From NCBI GenBank assembly GCA_017477465.1, contig JAFUVU010000049.1, forward strand, positions 1 to 64,000: 64,000 nucleotides of DNA, given 5' to 3'. The notes under the pieces are model-generated. The model was given only the letters and a program-made list of their open reading frames with translations. It was not told the DNA's origin and did not search any database. Of this stretch, positions 26,960 to 35,827 are shown in pieces; the stretch's first letter is position 1, and the number at the start of each line of letters is the position of its first letter. The stretch comes from Bacteroidales bacterium. GTDB taxonomy: Bacteria; Bacteroidota; Bacteroidia; Bacteroidales; UBA932. Made by a program: the position numbers and the translations under genes.

Positions 26960-28477
26960 ATGAAAATAATAATTGCTTTTTCACTTGCAGCACTTTGCCT
27001 GGCCGCTTGCGATTTGAATGAGAAACCCTACGGCTTTTACTCCGAAGCCAGTTTCTATAAAACTGAGGCCGATGCTCAGGCTGCTACGATGTACATCTAC
27101 GATGCCATCAATTACATCGAATACTCCCGCGCCATCGTCTTCCTTGGCGGTATGAATACCGACGAGCTGTATCCTAAAGGTGACGCTGCGGCAAGTACCA
27201 AGGATCTCGATGCCTGGACGATGGAGAACTTCAAGAGGAACACCGCCCTTGGCAACTTCTTTAAGTATTCCTTCATTACTGTCAACCGTGCCAATGCGGT
27301 GATAGAGAACGTCCCCGGCATGGACATGGACCAGGATCTCAAGAACCGTTTCACCGGCGAGGCCTATTTCATGCGTGCCTATTCCTACTTCAACCTTGCA
27401 CGTAACTTCGGCCGCGTTCCTATCCATAAGAAGGTTGTGACGACTATAGAAGATTCCGCCGCCGGACTTGCCGAGTCGCTGGATGAGCTGTGGGGATTCA
27501 TAATCTCCGACTTGGAAGAGGCTATCGGCCTGCTCCCTTATTACGCTCATCCCGAAACCGGCCGTACGGACAAGGCTGCAGCCCAGGCCCTTCTTGCAAA
27601 GAGCTATCTGTATCTTGCATCGGCAAAAAATTATGGCGTGGCGCAGTATAAGGATATGTCCTTCGACGTGGATGATTACTATGCCAAGGCCGTACAATAT
27701 GCCGGCGCAGTGGTGGATAACCCTGAGCAGACCACCTACGCCTTCGATCCCGATCTCTTGCACATCTACGACGTCGATTATCCCGACGGTCCCGAGCACA
27801 TCTTCATCATGAGCATGGACCGCACCGGTGACGGCGAAGGCCAGTACTCCAAAATTTCCAAGATGTACATCCCGTACATCGCCGGCGGCACTGTTTACCT
27901 TAAGCAAGGTGACAAGGATGAATATATCCCCACCCACGACGGCTGGAGCGAATATAAAACCGAAGATGCGTTCTATGAGAGCTTCGAGGCAGGCGATCGC
28001 CGCCGCGACTGGCTCATGTGTACCGAGGCGTATGACAAAAACGGCAATGTCGTTTGGAAATACACGAAGGGCAATGACGCAACCTATCCTTTCTGCCGCA
28101 AGTTTGTCGATCCCCAGTTCTCCGGCGACAAGACTTCCACCAAGCCTTACTTGCTCCGCTTCTCCGACATCGCCCTTGTCTATGCCGAGGCTGCAGGCCC
28201 TACCGCAAAGGCATACGAGCTGGTGAATTTCATCCGTAACCGTGCGGGTCTGGGCGACCTTCCCGCAGGCCTGTCCACTGAGAATTTCCGCAAGGCGGTT
28301 ATCAATGAACGCATTCATGAACTCGCCTTCGAAGGCAATATCACTTACGATCTGCGCCGCACTGGAAATCTGCATACTGTCAAGGCACTCGCCGAGCAGG
28401 GCGTAAGTACGGACGACGACATCGTTTTCTATCCTATTCCGGCCTCTGAGACCGACCTTAACCCTAATATCGAGTAA
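26960..28477 (+). CDS. SusD-like lipoprotein (mannan PUL)
   Basis: Surface capture protein partnering the SusC before it. The lipoprotein signal is MKIIIAFSLAALCLAAC, then DLNEKPYGFYSEASFYKTEADA, a typical SusD opening. Core motifs are GEAYFMRAYSYFNLARNFGRVPI, LEEAIGLLPYY, AAAQALLAKSYLYLASAKNYG and the C-terminal NERIHELAFEGNITYDLRRTG. I prefer ATG 26960 for the signal peptide; an ATG at 26948 that overlaps the susC stop (TAATG) would add four residues and may serve translational coupling. About 505 residues, normal size. Confidence 0.93.
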   Translation: MKIIIAFSLAALCLAACDLNEKPYGFYSEASFYKTEADAQAATMYIYDAINYIEYSRAIVFLGGMNTDELYPKGDAAASTKDLDAWTMENFKRNTALGNFFKYSFITVNRANAVIENVPGMDMDQDLKNRFTGEAYFMRAYSYFNLARNFGRVPIHKKVVTTIEDSAAGLAESLDELWGFIISDLEEAIGLLPYYAHPETGRTDKAAAQALLAKSYLYLASAKNYGVAQYKDMSFDVDDYYAKAVQYAGAVVDNPEQTTYAFDPDLLHIYDVDYPDGPEHIFIMSMDRTGDGEGQYSKISKMYIPYIAGGTVYLKQGDKDEYIPTHDGWSEYKTEDAFYESFEAGDRRRDWLMCTEAYDKNGNVVWKYTKGNDATYPFCRKFVDPQFSGDKTSTKPYLLRFSDIALVYAEAAGPTAKAYELVNFIRNRAGLGDLPAGLSTENFRKAVINERIHELAFEGNITYDLRRTGNLHTVKALAEQGVSTDDDIVFYPIPASETDLNPNIE

Positions 28478-28479
28478 AC

Positions 28480-30105
28480 ATGAAACGCAGTATACTTTTC
28501 ATAGCACTGGGTGCTTTCGTTCTGCTGGCCTCCTGCATCAAGGACCCGTGGGCCGATGTGGAGGAAGGCGGCTGGAACAATGACCGTAAGATCTTGAATA
28601 TCAAGTTTGCCGGCCAGGCTGGCCTGGCCAAGGTGGAAGACACGGACGAGACGACCGGCCTGATCAATGTCGCCCTGGCCACCAATCTTGTGGAAGACAT
28701 GTCCAAGGTTGCGCTGGAGACGCTGGAACTCTCTTACAAAGCCACCTCATCCATCCAACGCGGAGAAACCATTGACTTTACCGGCGCCGCCGATCCTACG
28801 ATCACAGTAACTTCGGCTACCGGAAAAACCCGCACTTATACGGTAGTGATGACGGAATTCACGGAAACCATCCTGGGTAAATACAAAATCACCTCCTCTA
28901 TGCTCTGGGGCGGAACAGGCCCCGAGTGGGGCGGCGGCGCCTTGATGGAGCCTTCCACCAAATCCTGGTGCTGGTACGCCGACGAAGGTTTTGGCCCTCA
29001 GGCGGAATATGATGACTATCTGGAGTTTACCCTGGAAGAAATCATGGCCGACGGCAACACCACCGGAAAGTGCATACACTATGGCGGTGTGGATGGCAAG
29101 CATTGGAATTGCCTGTTCAAAGCTGCCCAGAACAAGGAGGGAGACACCGATATTGACCTTCACAAGTTTTACAGGGCCATCCCCGTGGGTGAAAGCACCT
29201 GGATGCGCGACTATGTGAACAATACCATCTCCTTCACCGATGCGAACGGAAAAGTGACCACGGGCAAATTCCTTCCGGCCGATAATTATACCGTGTACGA
29301 AGGAAAGGTGCTTACCGTGGAGAATAATGCATTTTCCTTTGACTATAACGCAATTACAAAGCCGACCGAGGACTGGACCAACATTTACAGCGATTACGAC
29401 AAGTTCGTAAAACGTCCCATCATTTACTTCGTCCTCGTCTCCCCGGTGGACGAAATCCCTGCCGAATCCATGACCGAAGGCACCGAGGGCAAGAACACCG
29501 TCGAACCTCCGGCACCCGCCCCCGTCTTTGACCTGCCCGGCGACTGGAAAGTGAAGGAGCTCTGGGTCTATGGCGGTTGCACGAACGGCCTTGGCCGCGA
29601 CAAGGCCGAGACCAAGACGTGGGATTGGAACAACATAGGAAACGAGATGGACAATATCCTTACGTTTACCCCTTCCGCCGAGGGCTCTCTCAGCGGTACA
29701 GCCATTTACACGCCCGGCGAAGATGGAAAGTACTGGGATTACCGCTGGGTTGGCAAGAAGGGAGATGTTAACGTGAACGAGGATGTGAGCCGCATCTATT
29801 CCTGGCTGCCACATGTCGCTTCGGGCTATGTGTATGACCCGGAAGACAAGTCCCAATCGGAGGGCGGCGTAATATCCATCAAGAACGGTCCCCTTACCTA
29901 TGCCGCCAATCTGCTTCTTCCCGGAAGCTACGTGTTCCTGGGGCTAAATGCGCTTGTGATTGCAGAAGGAAGCATGGCTCTTGCGCTGCAAGTAGGAAGC
30001 ACACCGTCTTCCAATACCTCGTATATCTGGAAGGACTATGATAAATTCGTGAACAGTCCTCTCATATACATCATGGTCTTTACCAAGCAGGTTCCTGCCG
30101 AATAG
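28480..30105 (+). CDS. surface glycan-binding lipoprotein (mannan PUL)
   Basis: Sits two bases after susD, where surface glycan-binding proteins are normally encoded. Signal peptide ends LLASC (Cys19). A beta-sandwich follows to about residue 125. Then come two related modules: about 130-330 (WGGTGPEWGGG, GKCIHYGGVDGKHWN, ending YDKFVKRPIIYFVLV) and about 350-541 (LWVYGGCTNGLG, GKYWDYRWVG, ending YDKFVNSPLIYIMVF). The shared YDKFV-(R/S)PxIY ending shows duplication. The many exposed tryptophan and tyrosine residues suit sugar stacking. There is no catalytic signature. Mannan binding is inferred only from the neighbours. Confidence 0.75.
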   Translation: MKRSILFIALGAFVLLASCIKDPWADVEEGGWNNDRKILNIKFAGQAGLAKVEDTDETTGLINVALATNLVEDMSKVALETLELSYKATSSIQRGETIDFTGAADPTITVTSATGKTRTYTVVMTEFTETILGKYKITSSMLWGGTGPEWGGGALMEPSTKSWCWYADEGFGPQAEYDDYLEFTLEEIMADGNTTGKCIHYGGVDGKHWNCLFKAAQNKEGDTDIDLHKFYRAIPVGESTWMRDYVNNTISFTDANGKVTTGKFLPADNYTVYEGKVLTVENNAFSFDYNAITKPTEDWTNIYSDYDKFVKRPIIYFVLVSPVDEIPAESMTEGTEGKNTVEPPAPAPVFDLPGDWKVKELWVYGGCTNGLGRDKAETKTWDWNNIGNEMDNILTFTPSAEGSLSGTAIYTPGEDGKYWDYRWVGKKGDVNVNEDVSRIYSWLPHVASGYVYDPEDKSQSEGGVISIKNGPLTYAANLLLPGSYVFLGLNALVIAEGSMALALQVGSTPSSNTSYIWKDYDKFVNSPLIYIMVFTKQVPAE

Positions 30106-30112
30106 TCAGTCA

Positions 30113-31297
30113 ATGCGTCGCTATTATTACATGCTGCTTATACTTCTCGCGGTCATTCCCTTTTGCTTCTCCTGCAAAGGGAATGACCCTGCGGGAAGTG
30201 AACCCGAAGAGCCCGAAGTAGTTACCCTCAAAACGGTTGATCCCGACGCCACGCCGGAAACCAAGGCTCTGTATTCAAACCTTTGGGCCATCCGCGATAA
30301 AGGCTGGATGTACGGGCATCAGAACGACCTTATAAACGGGCGCTTATGGCAGTATGATGAGGGCAGGTCGGAAACCAAGGATGTCTGCGGAGACTATCCC
30401 GGCGTCTATGCCGTGGATGTGGCTTCGTTCATGGACGGACGAAAAGTGCCGCTCCAGACTCATGAAGAAAACCCTGTCAAACTGCGCACCATAAAGGAAG
30501 CTTACGACAGAGGGATGGTAGTAATGGCGTGCATGCACCTTAACAACCCGCTGACCGGCGGTGACTCATGGGACAATTCAAGCGATAAGGTAGTGGCCGA
30601 AATCCTCACCAAGGGCAGCGAGACGCAGATTCTCTTCGACTCCTGGCTGGACAACCTGGCCACGCTTGCAAAAAGCCTGAAGGGGAGTGACGGCAGGCAG
30701 ATACCCATCATCCTCCGCCCTTTCCATGAACATGGGCACGGATGGAGCTGGTGGGGCAATACCTGTACTACGCAGTCTGAATATATCGGCCTGTGGAGGT
30801 ATTTGGTTGACGGTATGAAATCGCGCGGCGTGCATAATTTCCTGTATGCCATATCGCCGGCCATCAACCTCAAAGCCAGCGGCGAAAGCGACTTCCTGTT
30901 CCGCTGGCCCGGTGACGATTATGTCGATTTCATAGGCATGGACTGCTATATCGGCATCAACAATGCGGTATTTCTTAACAACTTGAAGTTGCTTAAGTCG
31001 CTTTCCGACAAGAAGGTAAAACCTGCAGGAGTTACCGAAATCGGCGTTCAGGGTTTTAAGAATCCTGACTATTGGATTGAAAACATTGCCGCACCCATGG
31101 CCGGCAGAAAGATGAGTATGCTCGTTACCTGGAGCAACAAATACGACCCTATGGAAACCGGGAATGTGTATTTTTCCGTTTATCCCGGGCATCCTTCCGA
31201 GGAATCTTTCTGCGAGATGTATAAGCGCACGGATACGTATTTTTGTAAGGACCTGCCACCTATGTATAAAATGGCAGAAAATGTAATTGTCAAGTAA
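30113..31297 (+). CDS. GH26 endo-beta-1,4-mannanase, lipoprotein
   Basis: Retaining endo-mannanase cutting beta-mannan backbones, likely at the cell surface. Signal peptide ends FSC (Cys21). A proline/glutamate-rich linker follows, then the GH26 barrel: ETKALYSNLWAIRDKGWMYGHQND, YPGVYAVDVASFM, RPFHEHGHGWSWWG with acid/base Glu206, and GVTEIG with nucleophile Glu309. The 103-residue spacing is normal. The aromatic WSWWG after the acid/base glutamate is conserved in family mannanases. Its stop overlaps the start of a second GH26 gene by one base. Confidence 0.93.
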   Translation: MRRYYYMLLILLAVIPFCFSCKGNDPAGSEPEEPEVVTLKTVDPDATPETKALYSNLWAIRDKGWMYGHQNDLINGRLWQYDEGRSETKDVCGDYPGVYAVDVASFMDGRKVPLQTHEENPVKLRTIKEAYDRGMVVMACMHLNNPLTGGDSWDNSSDKVVAEILTKGSETQILFDSWLDNLATLAKSLKGSDGRQIPIILRPFHEHGHGWSWWGNTCTTQSEYIGLWRYLVDGMKSRGVHNFLYAISPAINLKASGESDFLFRWPGDDYVDFIGMDCYIGINNAVFLNNLKLLKSLSDKKVKPAGVTEIGVQGFKNPDYWIENIAAPMAGRKMSMLVTWSNKYDPMETGNVYFSVYPGHPSEESFCEMYKRTDTYFCKDLPPMYKMAENVIVK

Positions 31298-32466
31298 TGA
31301 AGAGTTTATTAGTTGCTATACTGGTCGCAGGGCTGTTCGTCTGCTGCGAAAAACCGTCTGTTATTCCGGCCAAGCCTGCCGATGACGAAAGCGTCACCCT
31401 AAGCCTGGCCGATCCGAATGCCACAGCCGAGACGAAGGCCCTTTATTCCAATCTGTGGGCCATTCGCAGCAAGGGATGGATGTTCGGCCATCATGACGAT
31501 CTGATGTATGGCCGCAAATGGTACGGCGAAGAGGGCGGTTCTGATACCAAGGCAGTCTGCGGGGATTATCCCGGCGTGTACAGCCTGGATTTTTCCACCT
31601 TCATGGACGATCGCTATGCCTCCTCGACCGAAGAAAACAACCTTAGGCTTAAACTGATGAAGCAGGCGTACGACAGGGGAATGGTCATTACGGCCTGCAT
31701 GCACTTGAACGATCCCCTGACCGGAGACGACTCATGGCTGGACAGCGGGAAAACCTCCAATGCCGCTGCCGAGATTCTGACGGAAGGTAGCGAAACCCAG
31801 GCTAAATTCAATACATGGCTGGACCGCCTTGCCGATATGGCCAAAAACCTCAAAGGCAGCGACGGAAAGACCATCCCGGTTATTTTCCGTCCCTTCCATG
31901 AGCACACCCAGACATGGAGCTGGTGGGGTAAATCGGCCACTACGGAAAAGGAATTTATCGGCCTTTGGAAATACCTTGTCGATTATCTTAAGAAAGCCGG
32001 AGTGCACAACTTTATCTACGCGATTTCTCCCCAGATGGACTCGAAGAAGGAGGAGAGCGATTTCCTCTTCCGCTGGCCCGGAGACGATTACGTGGACTTT
32101 ATGGGCATGGACTGCTATCAGGGCATCAAGAACGATATTTTCCTCGGCAATCTTAAGCTCCTCTCAAAGCTGTCCACGGAGAAGAAGAAGCCATGCGGCG
32201 TCACCGAAACCGGAGTGGAAGGCTTTAGCGCGGAAGATTACTGGATTACCAATATCGCCGCGCCCATGGCAGGCCGAAAGATGAGTCTTCTGGTGACCTG
32301 GCGCAATAAATATGACCCGATGGAAACCGAAAAACATTACTTCTCCGTCTTTCCCGGGCATGTCTCCGAAGATAGCTTCAAGCAGATGTACAAGCGTTCC
32401 GATACCTTTTTCTGCAAAGATCTTCCCGATATGTATGTCAAAGCTTCAAATATCAGCGTAAAATGA
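31297..32466 (+). CDS. second GH26 beta-mannanase, lipoprotein (tandem paralogue)
   Basis: Paralogue of the preceding enzyme, clearly similar along its whole length (shared ETKALYSNLWAIR, GWM-GH--DL, VCGDYPGVY, RWPGDDYVDF and MAGRKMS-LVTW). Acid/base Glu202 in RPFHEHTQTWSWWG and nucleophile Glu304 in GVTETG are intact, so both copies should be active. Lipobox FVCC gives Cys17 or Cys16. The change from HGHGW to HTQTW next to the acid/base glutamate and ISPAINLKASG to ISPQMDSKKEE in a barrel loop suggest different subsite preference, for example linear versus galactosylated mannan or oligosaccharides. Confidence 0.92.
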   Translation: MKSLLVAILVAGLFVCCEKPSVIPAKPADDESVTLSLADPNATAETKALYSNLWAIRSKGWMFGHHDDLMYGRKWYGEEGGSDTKAVCGDYPGVYSLDFSTFMDDRYASSTEENNLRLKLMKQAYDRGMVITACMHLNDPLTGDDSWLDSGKTSNAAAEILTEGSETQAKFNTWLDRLADMAKNLKGSDGKTIPVIFRPFHEHTQTWSWWGKSATTEKEFIGLWKYLVDYLKKAGVHNFIYAISPQMDSKKEESDFLFRWPGDDYVDFMGMDCYQGIKNDIFLGNLKLLSKLSTEKKKPCGVTETGVEGFSAEDYWITNIAAPMAGRKMSLLVTWRNKYDPMETEKHYFSVFPGHVSEDSFKQMYKRSDTFFCKDLPDMYVKASNISVK

Positions 32467-33878
32467 GAACCGTCCCTGTCCTGCTCAGTCTTGGCCTTTG
32501 CCTTATGTCGGCCTGCTCTGAAATAGTGGAAATTACTGTTTCTGAGGAGGTTATTAATCCGTGCTACTTGGGCAACGGCGTTGAATGGGACCCTTATGAC
32601 GAGGCTCTCTCCTGGGGGCGGGACCTCAGCGAGGAGGACTGGGCGACACTGTATGAAAGGCTTGATTACATGCAGCCTCAGTACGTTCGCTGTATGATCA
32701 ACAGTCCTTTCACTTATTATACCGGCAGCGGCTTTGACGATGAGCGCAACTCGGGGAATCTTCTAAAACTTCTGACTTATTGCCAGAGCAGGGGAATAAT
32801 GGTGGTTTACGGCGAGTACAATCCGCCGACCTGGGAGATGAAAGGCTCTCAGGAGTGGGTCCAGGCATCCGTCAGGCATCTTAATTGGCTTGTTGCCGAC
32901 AAAGGCTTCGACTGCATAAAGCATTTCGTGATTTTCAACGAGCCCGATGGCAACTGGGCATCGACAAACGGTGATTTCGCCTTTTGGAAAGAGATGGTCG
33001 GCCGTTTCAGCGAAGAGATGGCCAAATACCCTGTCCTCAAGGAAAAGGTAAGCCTTGCCGGTCCTGATGCCGTTATCGACTACCATAATCCCGCCTCCGA
33101 ATATGACGCTGCCGGCTGGTTGAAGGCTACGGTGGATCAGGTGCCTCAGATCGGCATATATGACATGCATGCTTATCCCGGTCAGCGATATGTGCGCAGC
33201 GGTGAATTTCAGGAGCGCTTGTCGGCCCTTAAAGAATTGACGGACAGGCCGATAATCCTTGGCGAGGCGGGCTTTAAGTATTTCTCCGACCCGGCCGATT
33301 CCCTCCTTGCCCGTGAATATTGGAAGAGGGTCGAGGGCCATCCTTTCACTAAGGGTTCGGACTGCAATATGCTGGTCTATGACGTTTTCTACGCGCTTGA
33401 TATGCCGCTCCTTGCGATGAGCGTGATGAATTCCGGCTTCTCCGGGGCGGCGGCGTGGATGCTTGACGATGCCATGCACTCCAACGGGGATTCCGGAGCG
33501 ACGGAGGACATCAAGCTTTGGGGTATGTGGAATACCCTTGGCTCAGAAGTGTTTAACGATCCTTCCCAGGAAGATGTCCGCCCCTGGTACTACACCTGGA
33601 GTCTAATGTGCAAGAGCTTCCCGTCCGGAAGCCGGATCCTTAAACTTGAAGGGCCGATGCCCGAAGGGCTTGCCGCCGTCGCCGCTCAGACTCCGTCCGG
33701 ATCCTACTCCCTTGCCTTTGTCAACTTCGGCGATCGGCCCCGGACTGTTTCTGTCAAGCTTCCATCGGCCCCCGAAGGCTATGATGTCCAGCTCTTTACC
33801 GACAAATTGTACCAGCCGCAGCCCTTCTCCGGAAAAATCACCCTCCCGTCCCAAAGCTTCGCCCTCATCTCCCTCTAA
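32463..33878 (+). CDS. clan GH-A glycoside hydrolase (GH5/GH39-like), lipoprotein
   Basis: Overlaps the second GH26 gene by four bases (ATGA). Signal peptide ends LMSAC (Cys18). A TIM barrel spans about 30-390, with likely acid/base Glu160 in FVIFNEPDGNW and nucleophile Glu268 in PIILGEAGF. A small beta domain from about 395 (GLAAVAAQTPSGSYSLAFVNF) closes the protein, as in GH39/GH30-type enzymes. I cannot fix the family by eye. In this operon a beta-mannosidase, beta-glucosidase or another exo-enzyme acting on glucomannan ends would make sense. Last gene of the mannan PUL; a MITE-like element starts in its stop codon. Confidence 0.72.
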   Translation: MRTVPVLLSLGLCLMSACSEIVEITVSEEVINPCYLGNGVEWDPYDEALSWGRDLSEEDWATLYERLDYMQPQYVRCMINSPFTYYTGSGFDDERNSGNLLKLLTYCQSRGIMVVYGEYNPPTWEMKGSQEWVQASVRHLNWLVADKGFDCIKHFVIFNEPDGNWASTNGDFAFWKEMVGRFSEEMAKYPVLKEKVSLAGPDAVIDYHNPASEYDAAGWLKATVDQVPQIGIYDMHAYPGQRYVRSGEFQERLSALKELTDRPIILGEAGFKYFSDPADSLLAREYWKRVEGHPFTKGSDCNMLVYDVFYALDMPLLAMSVMNSGFSGAAAWMLDDAMHSNGDSGATEDIKLWGMWNTLGSEVFNDPSQEDVRPWYYTWSLMCKSFPSGSRILKLEGPMPEGLAAVAAQTPSGSYSLAFVNFGDRPRTVSVKLPSAPEGYDVQLFTDKLYQPQPFSGKITLPSQSFALISL

Positions 33879-33990
33879 ACCTCGACACATATCCCCCTGA
33901 CTATCAGCAACTTCCTGAAATCAAGTGTGACTTTTTGCCACACTTGATTTTCATAATGTGTTGAGTGATAGAGGGTTGCGTGTCGAGGTT
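33878..33990. mobile_element. 113-bp MITE-like element, copy 1 (intact terminal inverted repeats)
   Basis: Terminal inverted repeats AACCTCGACAC (33878-33888) and GTGTCGAGGTT (33980-33990) are perfect over 11 bases. Inside, CTGACTATCAGC (33897-33908) precedes a 12-bp perfect hairpin, AAATCAAGTGTG (33918-33929) with its complement at 33939-33950 and loop ACTTTTTGC. A related 113-bp copy lies at 35827-35939 and a partial copy at 63636-63729. No transposase is encoded. The left end begins on the last base of a stop codon and the right end supplies the TTG of the next promoter. Confidence 0.75.
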
Positions 33991-34019
33991 GGGGTATTGG
34001 AAAGAATTGATTAACTTTG
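33989..34019 (+). promoter_or_regulatory. promoter of the BtuB-like receptor gene
   Basis: TTG (33989-33991), 20 bases, then a perfect -7 box TAACTTTG (34012-34019), 20 bases before the ATG. The -33 part falls in the right terminal repeat of the MITE-like element. No cobalamin riboswitch-like leader fits in the short 5' region. Confidence 0.65.
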
Positions 34020-34039
34020 CGGACCTGAATCTTTATATT

Positions 34040-35827
34040 ATGTTTGTTTCTTTATTATTGGCGGGCTTTTTTATGGCCCAGCCATCCGATACGCTCCGGC
34101 CTGTTACGATTGTGGCAGACCGGGGTGTCGTAGTATCCCGCACTGATACTCTCACAGTTCAGCCTCTTCAGGATGTAAGTTCAACCCTTCAGCTTCTGCC
34201 CGGCCTGTATATCGGCGATTACGGCTCGGCGGCGGGGCTTAAATCGGCCTCGCTCAGGGGTTTGGGAAGCGCTCATACCGCCATTTATATCGACGGGGTA
34301 AGAGTTGGCAATGTCCAAAGCGGCCAGGCTGACCTCGGCCTTCTGGATATGCAGTCCATCGGCAGCGTAGTGGCCGATTATGCCCAGAACAGCCTCTCCT
34401 TTATCACCGCCCGTCCGGTATTCAGCGACGAAGGCCCCTTCAGCGGCACTGTGCGTGTGCAGCATGGCTCCTTCGGCACGTGGCAGCCTTACGGCAGGCT
34501 CAATTACCGGTACAGCTCCCGCTGGTGCATGTCGGCAACTGCCGGCGGCATCGTGACAAGCGGTGCATTCCCCCTTGCCGATGGTTCACTCCGCAGCAAC
34601 AACGACCTCGCCCAAATGCGTCTGGGAGGCGATTTGTGGGGCACATTCAAGGATTCGGACCTGCATGTGAAGCTCTATTACAACGGTGCCGAGCGTGGCA
34701 CCCCCGGCTCCCTCTCCTGGCCTTCGACCGACCGCCAGAAGGACCGCAACCTCATCGGCCAGCTTGTTTACAGGAAAACTTTCTCGCCCCTGTACTCTCT
34801 GCAGCTCAGCGGCAAAAGCGCGTACGACAAGCTCCTGTACATAAGCGAATGGGGCAATACCACTTACGAACAGACTGATTTTCAGCTTAACAGCGCCCAC
34901 AAGTTCCACATCAAGCCCTGGTGGGAGCTCTCCCTTGCAAGCTCGGTCTCCCTTGACGGCCTTGCGTCAGAGCTTTATACCCGGAATAGGCTTGGCACGG
35001 TCATTTCGGCCGCCACTGCCTTCCGCTGGACCCGATTAAAGGCCGATCTGGCCGTAGAATATGCCGGTGTATTTGACGACGGCGGGGCCAGTTGGAACAG
35101 CTTCTCTCCTTCTGCCGACCTTCGCTTCACCCTTACAGAAGGGCTCGACCTTGTAGCATTTGGCCGCAGGGCTTACCGTACGCCCACCTTCAACGAACTC
35201 TACTATCCCGGTTACGGCAACGCTTCCCTGAAACCCGAAGATGCCTGGCTGGCCGATGTAGGCCTTGATTTCCGCCGCGCCATTGGCCGATGGACGCTTA
35301 AAGCCCGCCTCGACGGATACTATAACTGGCTCAGCAATAAGATAATATCGGCCCCCTCGGAGGCGGATCCCAGCATTTGGCTGCCCTATAATGTCGGCAA
35401 GGTTCAGGCTATGGGCGCCGATGCTCAGCTTGCCATTGACTATAAGTCCGGCGCCTGGGCATGCGGTCTCAATGTCCGTTATGGCTGGCAGAAGGCCGTT
35501 GACAAGACTGAAGGCAGCTATAGCTTTGACCAGCAGATACCTTACGTCGCGCACCATACCCTTTCGGCCGGCGCTACGCTTGCATGGAACGGCTGGACGC
35601 TCGAAGGCATTTACAACCTCCGTGCTGGCCGCGTCGATGCCACTGGTGAAATGCCCGACTGGAACACCCTCGACGCCACGTTCCGCAAGGAATTCAGCCT
35701 CATAGGTCCGCTCCGCATCGGCCTGCAACTTATCGGCCGCAATCTCCTGGACTGCCGCTACGAGGTTGTCTCCGGCTATCCCATGCCCGGCCGCTCCATC
35801 CTCGCCGGCCTAAGCTTCAGCTTCTAA
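34040..35827 (+). CDS. BtuB-like TonB-dependent receptor
   Basis: Outer-membrane receptor of 595 residues, shorter than SusC proteins and without their extra N-terminal domain. A short signal peptide (MFVSLLLAGFFMAQ) is followed by a plug (VSSTLQLLPGLYIGDYG, KSASLRGLGSAHTAIYIDGVRV) and a barrel with YRTPTFNELYYPGYGNASLKPE. The last is a pattern shared by vitamin B12 and siderophore receptors, and the protein ends in SFSF. Bacteroidetes BtuB-type receptors often sit with BtuF/BtuC/BtuD genes; here a BtuF-like gene is about 6.5 kb away and no permease is seen. Start ATG 34040 is chosen because the promoter lies inside the longer reading frame. Substrate B12 is probable, not proven. Confidence 0.8.
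   Translation: MFVSLLLAGFFMAQPSDTLRPVTIVADRGVVVSRTDTLTVQPLQDVSSTLQLLPGLYIGDYGSAAGLKSASLRGLGSAHTAIYIDGVRVGNVQSGQADLGLLDMQSIGSVVADYAQNSLSFITARPVFSDEGPFSGTVRVQHGSFGTWQPYGRLNYRYSSRWCMSATAGGIVTSGAFPLADGSLRSNNDLAQMRLGGDLWGTFKDSDLHVKLYYNGAERGTPGSLSWPSTDRQKDRNLIGQLVYRKTFSPLYSLQLSGKSAYDKLLYISEWGNTTYEQTDFQLNSAHKFHIKPWWELSLASSVSLDGLASELYTRNRLGTVISAATAFRWTRLKADLAVEYAGVFDDGGASWNSFSPSADLRFTLTEGLDLVAFGRRAYRTPTFNELYYPGYGNASLKPEDAWLADVGLDFRRAIGRWTLKARLDGYYNWLSNKIISAPSEADPSIWLPYNVGKVQAMGADAQLAIDYKSGAWACGLNVRYGWQKAVDKTEGSYSFDQQIPYVAHHTLSAGATLAWNGWTLEGIYNLRAGRVDATGEMPDWNTLDATFRKEFSLIGPLRIGLQLIGRNLLDCRYEVVSGYPMPGRSILAGLSFSF

Noticed and set aside
31290..31300. The two GH26 genes as one frameshifted gene.
   Set aside because: Each has its own signal peptide, both catalytic glutamates and a full-length barrel.
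33991..34039. Cobalamin riboswitch before the BtuB-like gene.
   Set aside because: The region between promoter and ATG is only about 20 bases, and no B12-box-like sequence is visible upstream.
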